Shown piece after piece: positions 1 to 8,725 of a stretch of DNA of 53,919 nt. This stretch comes from Fibrobacter succinogenes (lineage in GTDB: Bacteria; Fibrobacterota; Fibrobacteria; Fibrobacterales; Fibrobacteraceae), in contig CACYRP010000016.1 in NCBI GenBank assembly GCA_902776765.1, positions 1-53,919 of the forward strand. The letters run 5' to 3'. Below the pieces are notes generated by a model that ran no database searches, had not been told where the DNA came from, and worked only from the letters and a program-made list of their open reading frames with translations. The stretch's first letter is position 1. Each line of letters starts with the position of its first letter. The position numbers and the translations under genes were made by a program.

Positions 1-2124
1 GAAGCTTGCAAGGACAAGACTCTTCTCGAAGATATTTACGCTCCGTTCAAGCCGAAGAAGCGTACTCGCGCAACGATTGCAAAGGAACTTGGTCTGGAAC
101 CGCTCGCCCGCCTCATGTGGGCTCAGGAAAATACCGGCAACACGGCCGAAGAAATCGCCCGCATTTATTTGTCCGAAGAAAAGGGCCTCGCCGATCCGCG
201 TGCTGCACTCAAGGGTGCTGCTGACATCCTCGCCGAAGAAGTTGCAGACAACGCAGAATTCCGCCAGTACCTCCGCAATAAGGTCGAAAAGACTGGCGTC
301 ATGGTTTCCAAGGTCAAGAAGGATTTCGAAAAGCAGGAAACGAAGTTCAAGGACTACTACGACTTTAGCGAACCGGTCTCGAAGATTCCGAGCCATCGTA
401 TGCTCGCTCTCCGCCGTGGCGAAAAGGAAAAGGTGCTCCGCCTCTCCATCGAAGTCCCGAACGAAGAAATGATTGGTTACCTCCAGAATCAGGTTATCAA
501 GGGCGACTCTGTCTGGAAGCCGTATCTCGAAGACATGTGCAAGGACGCTTGGGAACGTTTGCTCCAGCCGAGCATGGAAAGCGAAGTGCGCCTCCTCCTC
601 AAGGATGCTGCTGAAGAAGAAGCTTTCAAGGTATTCTCCAAGAACCTCCAGGACGTTTTGCTTGCCGCTCCGGCAGGCCACAAGGCTGTCCTCGCCCTCG
701 ACCCGGGTTTCCGCACGGGCTGCAAGGTGGCTGTGCTCGACAAGAACGGCAAGTTTATGGATCATGGCATCATCAAGCCGCATGAACCGTGGAATGACAA
801 GGCCGGTGCCGCTGTTTATCTGATGAGCCTCATCGACAAGTATCAGATTGACCTTATCGCTATCGGTAACGGTACGGCAAGCCGCGAAACGGACGCTTTC
901 TGTGGCGAAATGGCTCTCAAGTTCAAGGGCAAGGTTCCGCCTCGCGTGATCGTCTCTGAAGCTGGTGCTTCTGTTTACAGTGCAAGCATGATCGCTATTG
1001 CCGAATTCCCGAAGGAAGACGTGACGACCCGTGGTGCTATTTCCATTGGTCGCCGCTTGCAGGACCCGCTTGCTGAACTCGTGAAGGTCGATCCGCAGTC
1101 TATTGGCGTGGGTCAGTACCAGCACGACGTGAACCAGCGCGAACTCAAGAAGCGCTTGGACGAAGTGGTGGAAAGCTGCGTGAACATGGTCGGTGTCGAT
1201 GTGAACAGCGCTTCTGCTCCGCTTCTCTCTCATGTGGCAGGTCTCAGCAACACGCTTTCTGAAGCGATTGTGAAGTACCGCGAAGAAAACGGCGCTTATG
1301 CAAGCCGCGAAGATTTGAAGAAGGTGAAGGGCTTTGGTCCGAAGGCCTTCGAACAGGCCGCAGGCTTTATGCGCATTCCGGGTGCTGAAAACCCGTTGGA
1401 CGATTCCGCTGTGCATCCTGAAAACTACGCCCTCGTCGAAAAGATGGCTGAAAAGGTTGGCGTTCCGGTCAAGGAAATGGTTGGCAATGCAGACGCCGTG
1501 AAGGGCATCAAGCTCGACGAATTCTTGAGCGACGAAGTCGGTCGCGCTACTTTGGAAGATATCGTGAAGGAACTCCAGAAGCCGAGCCGCGACCCGCGTA
1601 AGGAATTCCGTTATGCAAAGTTCGATGACCGCATCAAGACCATCAACGACCTCGTGACGGGCAGCTGGATGGAAGGTGTGGTGACCAACGTTGCTAACTT
1701 CGGTGCGTTTGTCGATATCGGCGTGCATCAGGACGGCCTCGTTCACATTTCTGAAATCAGCGACAAGTATGTGACGGACGCCAAGGACGTGCTCACGGTG
1801 GGTGACGTGGTGAAGGTTCGCGTGGTTGCTGTCGATGCAAACCAGAAGCGCATCAGCCTTTCCATGAAGCAGGAACAGACTGACGGTGTTGCCGGTGCTG
1901 GTGCTAATGGTCCTCGCGGTCAGCGCGTGGGCGGTCCGCGTGGTGTTGGTCACCGCGACGGTGGTGCTCGTCCCCAGGGCGGCATCCAGGGCCATGCTAC
2001 GATTGCCGACCTTAAGAACAAGATTGCGGGCAAGGAACGCCCAGGTTTTGCTCCGAAGAAGCCGCAAGCCGCTCAGCCCGCCAAACTCAACTCCCTCCTC
2101 AAGAACCTAAAAAAAGGCTTCTAG
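1..2124 (+). CDS. tex: Tex-family RNA-binding transcription accessory protein, 5' end missing
   Basis: The reading frame is open from base 1, so the gene begins upstream of the window; about 707 residues are visible, against roughly 750-800 for the family. In order one sees the end of the helical N-terminal part, a YqgF/RNase H-like core (ALDPGFRTGCK near 714), a helix-hairpin-helix region (KVKGFGPKAFEQAAGF near 1327) and an S1 domain (EGVVTNVANFGAFVDIG near 1672). A Gly/Arg-rich tail with RGQRVGGPRG follows, likely nucleic-acid binding. Tex proteins are cytoplasmic and linked to transcription and RNA handling; the exact role here is not visible. The last codons (GGC TTC TAG) are also the first copy of a repeat that recurs downstream. 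Confidence 0.93.
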   Translation, partial: EACKDKTLLEDIYAPFKPKKRTRATIAKELGLEPLARLMWAQENTGNTAEEIARIYLSEEKGLADPRAALKGAADILAEEVADNAEFRQYLRNKVEKTGVMVSKVKKDFEKQETKFKDYYDFSEPVSKIPSHRMLALRRGEKEKVLRLSIEVPNEEMIGYLQNQVIKGDSVWKPYLEDMCKDAWERLLQPSMESEVRLLLKDAAEEEAFKVFSKNLQDVLLAAPAGHKAVLALDPGFRTGCKVAVLDKNGKFMDHGIIKPHEPWNDKAGAAVYLMSLIDKYQIDLIAIGNGTASRETDAFCGEMALKFKGKVPPRVIVSEAGASVYSASMIAIAEFPKEDVTTRGAISIGRRLQDPLAELVKVDPQSIGVGQYQHDVNQRELKKRLDEVVESCVNMVGVDVNSASAPLLSHVAGLSNTLSEAIVKYREENGAYASREDLKKVKGFGPKAFEQAAGFMRIPGAENPLDDSAVHPENYALVEKMAEKVGVPVKEMVGNADAVKGIKLDEFLSDEVGRATLEDIVKELQKPSRDPRKEFRYAKFDDRIKTINDLVTGSWMEGVVTNVANFGAFVDIGVHQDGLVHISEISDKYVTDAKDVLTVGDVVKVRVVAVDANQKRISLSMKQEQTDGVAGAGANGPRGQRVGGPRGVGHRDGGARPQGGIQGHATIADLKNKIAGKERPGFAPKKPQAAQPAKLNSLLKNLKKGF

Positions 2125-2305
2125 CCGAGAGTCGCGGCAAATGTGCTTGCACAATTTGCCATGACCGAGGCGTACTTTTTGCGCTACGTGAGTAGCGCCA
2201 CAAAGGCTTCTAAGATTTGACAGCGGCGGCAAGCTTGCTTGCCGACATTGGCAAATCGCTGGGCATTGCGCTCCATAGGAGCGCAAAGGCTTCTAGCCGA
2301 GAGTC
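2113..2305. repeat. Three-copy ~86-bp repeat starting inside the tex stop region
   Basis: AAAGGCTTCTA occurs at 2113, 2202 and 2285, 89 and 83 bp apart. Copies one and three share 21 bp (2113-2133 and 2285-2305). Each interval holds short palindromes, for example GCGCTAC/GTAGCGC around 2181-2198 and TTGCGCTCC/GGAGCGCAA around 2267-2287. The first copy contains the tex stop codon. CGAGAGTCGCG at 2126 recurs inverted at 39434. No coding function is visible. Confidence 0.6.
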
Positions 2306-2309
2306 CATC

Positions 2310-2463
2310 CGTCATCCTGACGCCGAAGGCGGAAGACTACTTAGAAGGCGAGTGTTGCGACCATGCTTGCATGGGCATAACCGAGCCGAAGAGTTGGGGC
2401 TTGCCCCATCCAGTTAAATCAAAACTTTACTGGATTCTTCGCCATAAATGGCTCAGAATGACG
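2310..2463. repeat. Imperfect inverted repeat of the GTCATCCTGA type
   Basis: CGTCATCCTGA at 2310-2320 is matched in inverse orientation by TCAGAATGACG at 2453-2463, with one mismatch. Related GTCATCC ends occur at 29915 and 44066. This looks like a dispersed, REP-like intergenic element. The rest of the interval holds no gene I can support. Confidence 0.5.
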
Positions 2464-2476
2464 ATTCAAAACAAAC

Positions 2477-2510
2477 AAAAACAGCACTCGATAGAATCGA
2501 GTGCTGTTTT
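2477..2510. terminator. Bidirectional intrinsic terminator between tex and ferredoxin gene
   Basis: An 11-bp perfect stem CAGCACTCGAT/ATCGAGTGCTG with loop AGA (2482-2506) is preceded by five A and followed by four T. It lies between two convergent genes and can serve both strands. Confidence 0.8.
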
Positions 2511-2584
2511 GTGTTCAATCTTACAAGATAAGCAAAGTTTCGTTACATCGCGGAACCGCGACAACTTTGCCTGAAAGCCCGAAA

Positions 2585-2782
2585 TTACGAGAACTTGATG
2601 ACGCCAGCCGGGCAGCTTTCTGCAGCGTCCTTGATTTCGTTTTCGTAAGCGGAGAAGTCAACGCCTTCCTTCACGACCATCTTTTCCGGAACGGAGAAGA
2701 CAGCGTCGCAAGTTGCTTCGCAAGCGCCGCAGGAGACGCATTCGTCGCTGGATTCATCGAGCCAAACTTTTGTAATTGCCAT
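2585..2782 (-). CDS. Small ferredoxin, single 4Fe-4S cluster type
   Basis: The 65-residue product starts MAITKVWLDE; this ATG has AGAGG a few bases upstream, so I chose it over an in-frame codon farther out. Cysteines C15, C18 and C21 (CVSCGAC) and C57 followed by proline (CPAG) fit the CxxCxxC...CP pattern of one-cluster ferredoxins. C25 is an additional cysteine not followed by proline. The protein is rich in acidic residues and should be a soluble electron carrier. The neighbours do not reveal its partner. A degenerate promoter-like stretch (CAAAAGATA on the plus strand, 2813-2821) lies upstream. Confidence 0.88.
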   Translation of the reverse strand: MAITKVWLDESSDECVSCGACEATCDAVFSVPEKMVVKEGVDFSAYENEIKDAAESCPAGVIKFS

Positions 2783-2889
2783 AAAATACCTCTTATATTG
2801 GTTAGGTTTTCCCAAAAGATATAAAAAAATTACGCTTGCAGGGTGAAAAAGTGAAAGAAAAGAGGGAATGTTTGTATTTTCTTATTCAA

Positions 2890-3519
2890 ATGCGTAAGAT
2901 TGTTTGCCTTATAGTCCTTGTCTGTTCGTTCTCGTTTGCAAGTCCTCCAAGAGGGTTGTCTGGTTTTATGCATGATTTGGCTCATGACGATGTGGTTGCA
3001 ACTCCACTCTCTTTTTATACGAATATTCATAGTGATGTTAATTTGGGTTTAGTGAGCGGCAAGAAAATAGTCGATGGATTGTATTTGAATGGTCAGTCAT
3101 TTAATTTTCATATAGTTAGCGACAAAAAAGATTCGTGTACAAGACTTGGTGCGGCCTTTCTTTTGCATACGATTGCTTTTCCGATTGCGATTTATGATTT
3201 CTTTAATCCATCCAGTCATTCGATTTATGCATATTATGCTATGGCTTTGTTGCTGAATCCCACGTTGGAATTCTATGTCGTGCGTGAATATGTCCCCATT
3301 TCTGTTGGAATAGGTTACAATACAGACTGGTTTGCTTTTAAGCCTAATCGGAAATTTTATTTCCGGGCACATGGCGATGTAAACATCGATTTTCCTGTTG
3401 TTAGAGTGACGGCTTCTTATTCCTATTCGTTCTTGGACACTTACGATTTGAAAAAAGGTTTCAGGCTTTATTTTGGAGTTGCCTTGTTCCATTTTCCTGT
3501 GTCAAAGCGTTGGTGGTAG
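2890..3519 (+). CDS. Secreted or envelope protein of unknown function
   Basis: The product is 209 residues when started at MRKIVCLIVL, which gives a clean signal peptide (hydrophobic core, then SFASPP). A longer frame starting at 2836 would place charged residues before it and is less likely. The mature part has alternating aromatic and polar residues, two moderately hydrophobic stretches (near residues 90-110 and 118-135) and an aromatic C-terminus ending in two tryptophans. This suggests an outer-membrane or membrane-associated protein, but I recognise no family. It lies alone between a ferredoxin on the other strand and argB. Confidence 0.6.
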   Translation: MRKIVCLIVLVCSFSFASPPRGLSGFMHDLAHDDVVATPLSFYTNIHSDVNLGLVSGKKIVDGLYLNGQSFNFHIVSDKKDSCTRLGAAFLLHTIAFPIAIYDFFNPSSHSIYAYYAMALLLNPTLEFYVVREYVPISVGIGYNTDWFAFKPNRKFYFRAHGDVNIDFPVVRVTASYSYSFLDTYDLKKGFRLYFGVALFHFPVSKRWW

Positions 3520-3545
3520 AAATCATAAAAAATACAGAATAATCT

Positions 3546-3582
3546 CTGCCTACAGCCTACCGTCTACTTCCTACTATTTCTA
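3546..3582. repeat. 7-bp-period array upstream of argB
   Basis: Consecutive heptamers ACAGCCT, ACCGTCT, ACTTCCT and ACTATTT run directly into the putative argB promoter. Two of these heptamers, ACCGTCT and ACTTCCT, reappear on the opposite strand in the array at 52346-52412, which ties the two arrays to one family. Confidence 0.6.
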
Positions 3583-3588
3583 CATTTG
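3581..3588 (+). promoter_or_regulatory. TAnnTTTG promoter element for argB-argD
   Basis: TACATTTG preceded by TTTC matches the Bacteroidetes-type -7 element. It lies 73 bp before the argB ATG, leaving room for a leader with an AGAGG ribosome-binding site near 3645. No clear -33 TTTG is seen. Confidence 0.4.
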
Positions 3589-3661
3589 CTTTAAATTTTT
3601 CGGGCTAATCCGGGCAATGGTGCTCGCCTTTCGCCTGAAAATGAAGAGGACATCGTAAACG

Positions 3662-4442
3662 ATGAAAAAAGTGGTTGTAAAAATTGGTGGCAGCTTGGCA
3701 ATCGACGAAGCCAAGTTGGCCGATTTTGTGGCGGCAGTCAGCAAGCTTCCGGCTATGGGCTGCCAAGTGGCCGTGGTGCACGGCGGTGGCAAGGACATCA
3801 ACGAAAACATCTCCTTGCTCCGAGAACAACCCACCTTTATCGACGGTCTCCGAGTCACGACTGAAGATGGTCGAAATGACGCTCTCGGGTCACGTCAACA
3901 AGAAGCTCGTGCGAATGCTCCTCGAAAACAATTGCAGCGCCGTCGGTCTGAGCGGCGTAGATGCCAAGTTGTTCGAAGTTGTAAAAAAGCAGGGCAAGGT
4001 GGATCTTGGTCTCGTGGGTGAAGTCAAGAAAGTCAATCCGAAAATCGTGGAAACGCTCTGGTCTGCTGGTTTTGTGCCCGTGGTGAGCCCGATTTCGATT
4101 GGTCCTGACGAAAACGGCAAGGCTGTGAGCTGGAACGTGAATGCCGATACGGCTGCAAGCGAACTGGCTGTGGCGCTCCATGCTGACCAGTTCGTGCTGG
4201 TGAGCGACGTCCCGGGCGTGATGGACGATACCAAGACCGTCATTCCTGAATTGAGCGAGGCTGCTGCCGAAAAACTCATCGAGTCTGGCGTCATTAACGG
4301 CGGCATGATCCCGAAGGTCCGCGAAAGTTTCAAGAGCATTGAACGCGGTCTTAAGAGCATTCACATTGTCGGCTGGAAGGATGCCGACCACTTTGTAAAA
4401 CAAATTAATGGAGAACTGAACTATGGCACAATCCTTGGCTAA
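3662..4442 (+). pseudogene. argB: Acetylglutamate kinase gene with internal frameshift
   Basis: ArgB phosphorylates N-acetylglutamate in arginine synthesis. The first part (from 3662) reads VVVKIGGSL, VVHGGGKDINEN and FIDGLRVTTED, and would run on to a stop at 4021. The rest of the protein (VEMTLSGHVNKKLV, GLSGVDAKLF, NVNADTAASELA, SGVINGGMIPKV) continues in the next frame to 4442. The switch falls at about 3868-3875. Family members have about seven residues between the VT of GLRVT and the VEM motif; here there are 10 nt instead of 21, so 11 nt appear to be missing, which also accounts for the frame change. The 3' end overlaps argD by 20 nt. It may be a true inactivating deletion or an assembly error. 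Confidence 0.85.
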
Positions 4443-5634
4443 TTCCATCTTTGAAGAAGACAAGCAGTTTATCGCCCCGCTTTATGGCAAGGCCAATATT
4501 GAATTTGTCCGTGGCGAAGGTTCTTACTTGTTCGATAAGAACGGCAAGAAGTATCTTGACTTTGTCGCTGGCATCGCCGTGAACGCTCTCGGCCACCAGA
4601 ATGCCGAAATCAAGAAGGCTGTCGAAGAACAGATGGACAGCTTCTTCCACATTTCGAACCTTTATCCGAACTTCCCGCAGGTGAACCTCGCTAAGGCTCT
4701 ACTCGCTGCAACGGGTTTCGACAAGGCTTTCTTCTGCAACTCCGGTACCGAAGCTAACGAAGGCTGCATCAAGTTTGCACGTAAGTATTTCGATCGCAAG
4801 GGCGAAAAGAACCGCCAGAAGATCGTGACGTTCATCAACAGCTTCCACGGTCGTACGTTTGCAGCCCTTTCTGCAACGGGTCAGCCGGCCATCCGCGAAG
4901 GCTTTGGCTCCATGCCGGGTGACTTTGTTCACGTTCCTTGGAACGATGTTGCAGCCCTCAAGGCCGAAGTCAACAACGACACTTGCGCTATCATGCTTGA
5001 ATCTCTCGCTGCCGAAGGTGGCGTGATGACCGTTTCCGATGAAATGGTCGCTGCAATCAACAGCTTGAAGAAAGAATTCGGCTGCCTCGTGATTGTCGAT
5101 GAAGTTCAGGCAGGTATGGGCCGTCTCGGTACATTCCTTGGCCTTCAGAAGCATGGCATTGATGCTGACCTCGTGTCGCTTGCCAAGGCTCTTGGCGGCG
5201 GCCTCCCGCTTGGTGCTGTGCTCCTCCGCCAGAAGATTGCTGACCAGCTCAAGGCTGGCGATCATGGCACGACGTTTGGTGGTAACCCAGTTGCTTGCGC
5301 AGTGGGTCTCGCTGTCGTGAACCAGATTGCAAAGCCGGAATTCCTCGCCAATGTCGAAGCTCGCTCCGCTCAGCTCAAGGCTGGTCTCGAAGCTATCGCC
5401 GCAAAGTTCCCGGCAGTGAAGGGTGTGCGTGGTGAAGGCCTTATTCTCGGCCTCGCTCTCGACGAATCGCTCCCGGTCGGCAATGTGATTGCTGCCGCTC
5501 GCGACGAAGGCATGATGGTTCTCAGCGCTAAGGGCAACGTGCTCCGTTTGCTCCCGCCGCTGAACGTCTCTGAAGCCGAAGTCAACGAAGCTTTGGACAA
5601 GCTCGAAAAGGCCTTTGCCAAAGTCGCGAAGTAG
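4423..5634 (+). CDS. argD: Acetylornithine aminotransferase
   Basis: A 403-residue class-III PLP aminotransferase, the expected length for ArgD. Visible motifs are NSGTEANEGCIKFAR (PLP phosphate region), FHGRTFAALSATGQ, VIVDEVQAGMGR (the Asp that pairs with the pyridine nitrogen), and SLAKALGGGLPLGA with Schiff-base lysine K255. TTFGGNP follows. The enzyme converts N-acetylglutamate semialdehyde to N-acetylornithine and often also serves in lysine synthesis. The start lies within the last 20 nt of argB, so translation is probably coupled; a frameshift upstream could reduce it. Codon choice (AAG, CTC, GCC) is that of a well-expressed gene. A strong terminator follows. Confidence 0.95.
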   Translation: MAQSLANSIFEEDKQFIAPLYGKANIEFVRGEGSYLFDKNGKKYLDFVAGIAVNALGHQNAEIKKAVEEQMDSFFHISNLYPNFPQVNLAKALLAATGFDKAFFCNSGTEANEGCIKFARKYFDRKGEKNRQKIVTFINSFHGRTFAALSATGQPAIREGFGSMPGDFVHVPWNDVAALKAEVNNDTCAIMLESLAAEGGVMTVSDEMVAAINSLKKEFGCLVIVDEVQAGMGRLGTFLGLQKHGIDADLVSLAKALGGGLPLGAVLLRQKIADQLKAGDHGTTFGGNPVACAVGLAVVNQIAKPEFLANVEARSAQLKAGLEAIAAKFPAVKGVRGEGLILGLALDESLPVGNVIAAARDEGMMVLSAKGNVLRLLPPLNVSEAEVNEALDKLEKAFAKVAK

Positions 5635-5675
5635 CGATAAGCGTCGCATAGCTGCGGCATCTCCTTTTAAAAAAC

Positions 5676-5707
5676 GCCTATGGACAAACTCCATAGGCTA
5701 TTTTTTT
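5676..5707 (+). terminator. Intrinsic terminator after argD
   Basis: Nine-bp stem GCCTATGGA/TCCATAGGC with loop CAAAC, followed by TA and seven T. It ends the argB-argD transcript. Confidence 0.85.
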
Positions 5708-5743
5708 GCCATCGACACGTTAATTTATGTAGTTTATACTACG

Positions 5744-7228
5744 ATGAAATTGTTCCCGAAAAGCATAAACGTTTTTATCGCAATCCTTTTTGCTTTGCTG
5801 TTAGTTGCTTGTTCAAAAACGAGCGAGGATTCTGTTGCCCGCTCAAAATCAAATGAATTTCCCGTTGCTGTAAAGAACTATTATGTTACGAATGCTTTTC
5901 GTTTAGCTTTGCCTAAAGGGTATTCCGTGGACAGTTTTCCTGATTATGAGTTTTATCACATTAGAACTCCTTTAGGGGATACGCTCATGACTTTTACCCC
6001 ATCGTGGTTTTGGCATGATTGGTATCCGGTAAAGTTTTCGCATCCTGAAAATCCGAATGAATTTAGTGAGATCGGAAGACATGATGCCGTAAGGGTTATT
6101 GATGGCGTAAAAACCAAAGTTCGCTCTGTTTATATTTGGTCTGAACGGAGCTGTTTGAAGAAAAGTGGCTCATGGTGTTTCCCTGTATCAATAGAATTCA
6201 TTTATTATCCCGATCAAGTAGATACCGCAATTTGCGAAAACATAATCCGTTCTGCAAAAATCCACAGCTATAACAAAAATTATTTGTGCAGCATTTATAC
6301 GCCTGATAATGATTCTTTGGGAGGCGTAACAATGTCTAAGTTGCGCAACTTGCATATAAAGGATATTCAAACGTTAGTAAAAGATATCGAACTTTTGCCT
6401 GCTGTGTCAGCGGACCAAGACTTCTTTGAAAAAAACGGAAAATACCTGTTTCTTGCCGATTGCTTTATGGGTGATGAATACAAAGGCTCATTTCACATCG
6501 ACGAATCTTGTGAAATCGGATGGAATGGAAAATATGCTGAAAAAACAGATGTCGTTGATTTGTTAATGGCTATGGAAGATAAACCGTTTAAAGAAAGACT
6601 TTTGAAAAAATGTCAGATGGAACAGCCTCCAAGACCGCCTCATAATTGTTCGAAATTATACAAATTAAATATTCATTACAGTAAAAACGATGTTCCGCAA
6701 GCGTTTGATTTTACTTATCATTCGCGTTCAAAATATCTAGAAGACGAATTTGTGATTTCTCCAATCCAGGCTGCAATTGATTATGATGGATTTGTTCAAT
6801 TGAGGGTTGATGGCAAAATTAGCGAGTTCCCCATTTCTTATGTGAATCCCGGCGAAGAAAAGAAGCTAGATGAATCGAAAATAAAGAATGTGAAATCGCT
6901 TTTGGGAAAAACCGAAACTACGACTGTCAATAATTTGTGGGGAACTGGGAGCTTGTTTACGAGAAGCAATCTTTTCAAAGGGAAATGGCAGGAAATGCGC
7001 ATTTTGACGCCTCTTTTAAGTGATTTCCAAGGAATGCATGTTTCAGGTTATGCTTGTTCTGATTGGCAGCCGTTGCGCGAAGTTACTGAACCCAAATGCA
7101 AAGGGCAAACGGCAAAATCCAAAGTCGTAAAATCAAAAACGCCGGAACAATTGCCTGCGGATAGCCTTATGAAACGCATTGAAGGCTATGTTGATGCTAT
7201 ACTTGATTGTGCTGAAGAGGAATTTTAA
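5744..7228 (+). CDS. Lipoprotein of unknown function
   Basis: Starting at MKLFPKSINV gives a 494-residue protein with a type II signal peptide and lipobox LLVAC, so lipidation at about C22. The same frame extends upstream to 5615 but would run through the argD terminator, so I rejected that start. The protein has many Cys, Trp and Tyr residues (KSGSWCF, PPRPPHNC, SGYACSDW), suggesting disulfide-stabilised periplasmic or surface domains, and a lysine-rich stretch near the C-terminus. I recognise no family. The next lipoprotein gene starts 3 nt after its stop, so the two are cotranscribed. The sequence is AT-richer than argD. Confidence 0.65.
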   Translation: MKLFPKSINVFIAILFALLLVACSKTSEDSVARSKSNEFPVAVKNYYVTNAFRLALPKGYSVDSFPDYEFYHIRTPLGDTLMTFTPSWFWHDWYPVKFSHPENPNEFSEIGRHDAVRVIDGVKTKVRSVYIWSERSCLKKSGSWCFPVSIEFIYYPDQVDTAICENIIRSAKIHSYNKNYLCSIYTPDNDSLGGVTMSKLRNLHIKDIQTLVKDIELLPAVSADQDFFEKNGKYLFLADCFMGDEYKGSFHIDESCEIGWNGKYAEKTDVVDLLMAMEDKPFKERLLKKCQMEQPPRPPHNCSKLYKLNIHYSKNDVPQAFDFTYHSRSKYLEDEFVISPIQAAIDYDGFVQLRVDGKISEFPISYVNPGEEKKLDESKIKNVKSLLGKTETTTVNNLWGTGSLFTRSNLFKGKWQEMRILTPLLSDFQGMHVSGYACSDWQPLREVTEPKCKGQTAKSKVVKSKTPEQLPADSLMKRIEGYVDAILDCAEEEF

Positions 7229-7231
7229 ACA

Positions 7232-8716
7232 ATGAAAAATCTTCTTCTTTTAGCAAGCTTGTTGCTCTTGATTTCGTGCGGCGATTCGTCATCGCTTCGT
7301 TTGGTTGATGGTTGTTATGAAATTGGCTCTCCAGAAGCGCTTTATGAATTTGCTGCCGTAGTCAATAATCGTGATTCGGTTGGCGATAGAACCCCTGTTT
7401 GTGTGGAGTTGACTTCGGACATTGTTGTGAACGAATCTCCAAGGCAAAACTTGCAAAATGTTAAAGCGTGGGTCCCAATGAAGAATTTTGTTGGAACATT
7501 TGATGGCCGTGGACATGTGATTCGTGGGTTGTATTTCGATGATGAATCTCAAAAGAGTGTGGGCCTTTTTGCTTCTGTCGCGAAATCTGCAAAATCTGAA
7601 ATTCGAAATTTGGGCGTCGAAGATTCTTATTTTAACGCAAAAATGAATGTCGGCGGGATTGTCGGCGAGGCGGACAGTGCGGCAAACCTGTTTTTAGAAA
7701 ATGTGTACTATGATGGCTCCCTATATGAAAAACATGCAAGTTTGCAAGATGAAAATTTGTCTAGAGCAAAAAATGTTGGAGGTTTGCTTGGCGTGGCTTA
7801 TCGCGTGTCACGCCTGTTTATAACAAATTCATATAGTATGGTGAAAGACCGCTATCTCGTGGGAAATGTTGTGTATTTTAATTTTAGACGAGATACTTTT
7901 TACAAAGGTGAAGGGTTGGTTGAAGAGCTTGCATTCCCGCCTCCAGTTGATATTGTCAATTCTTTTTACTGTGATAAAAATTCGAATCGTGTTGAAGAAA
8001 AGACTTTTTTTACAAAACGAATTCACTTCAAGAAACCTCGCTTGGTTGACGGCTGCTATCAAATCGCTTCAGCTGATGAACTGTACGGCTTTTCGGCGAT
8101 TGTGAACGGCCTTGTGGGCATGGAAAAGAATCGAAGCGCGTGTGGAGTTCTCGTTGCGGATATAGAAATCAATCATCAAATCAAAAAGGAAGAGTTGATG
8201 GAAGACAATGACTTTTATTTGATGTATGAAGATAAATGCCGAATGTTGATTCCTTGGATTCCGATGATGGATTTTGGAGGATCTTTTGATGGGCAAGGTC
8301 ATTCAATTTCGGGATTGTTTGTCCAAGCCGTATCTCGTGGAACAGGACTTTTCGGCTCAGTCCGTAAAGGTGATGGACCTGTTACGATAAAGAATCTTAC
8401 GCTCAAGGATTCCTTTATTTACGGTCATAATCGCATCGGGGCGTTCGTCGGATTTGTCCATGATTCGACCGAATTGTCCATCACGAATAGCCGCAATTTA
8501 TCGGGCGTTCACGGAACTCCGTACTTGGGCGGATTTGTGGGATATGTCGGGGACTTTGCTGTGTTGAAAATTGCGGATTCGTATAGCGGTGGCGAAATAA
8601 ATGGTGAGCACTCGTATGGTATTTTTATCGGAGGCAAGAGCGATAAGGCGATTGTGTCCGTGAAGAATTCATCTTACGCGGATTCACTAAAAAATGACTT
8701 GGAATCGGATTGGTAA
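7232..8716 (+). CDS. Lipoprotein with two GLUG-like beta-helix modules
   Basis: The 494-residue product has a signal peptide with lipobox LLISC. Two homologous halves follow: each begins LVDGCY(E/Q)I, then a (W)(V/I)PM..F.G(T/S)FDG(R/Q)GH..(R/S)GL(Y/F) segment, then (V)GLF(A/G)S and short glycine-rich repeats such as NVGGIVGEA, NVGGLLGVA and YLGGFVGYVG. These resemble GLUG-type repeats of surface beta-helix proteins common in Bacteroidetes and Fibrobacter. The likely location is the cell surface; ligand unknown. It is coupled to the preceding lipoprotein gene (3-nt gap) and ends 9 bp from the end of the opposing gene. Confidence 0.7.
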   Translation: MKNLLLLASLLLLISCGDSSSLRLVDGCYEIGSPEALYEFAAVVNNRDSVGDRTPVCVELTSDIVVNESPRQNLQNVKAWVPMKNFVGTFDGRGHVIRGLYFDDESQKSVGLFASVAKSAKSEIRNLGVEDSYFNAKMNVGGIVGEADSAANLFLENVYYDGSLYEKHASLQDENLSRAKNVGGLLGVAYRVSRLFITNSYSMVKDRYLVGNVVYFNFRRDTFYKGEGLVEELAFPPPVDIVNSFYCDKNSNRVEEKTFFTKRIHFKKPRLVDGCYQIASADELYGFSAIVNGLVGMEKNRSACGVLVADIEINHQIKKEELMEDNDFYLMYEDKCRMLIPWIPMMDFGGSFDGQGHSISGLFVQAVSRGTGLFGSVRKGDGPVTIKNLTLKDSFIYGHNRIGAFVGFVHDSTELSITNSRNLSGVHGTPYLGGFVGYVGDFAVLKIADSYSGGEINGEHSYGIFIGGKSDKAIVSVKNSSYADSLKNDLESDW

Positions 8717-8725
8717 TCCAGCTTG

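Noticed and set aside
3855..3885. Programmed frameshifting in argB
   Set aside because: No slippery heptamer, stimulatory stem-loop or internal Shine-Dalgarno is seen, and conserved residues are missing, which points to a deletion.
4699..5694. A 331-codon open frame opposite argD
   Set aside because: Shadow of argD caused by its codon bias; it runs through the argD terminator.
5615..5743. N-terminal extension of the lipoprotein at 5744
   Set aside because: It reads through the argD terminator and would bury the signal peptide.
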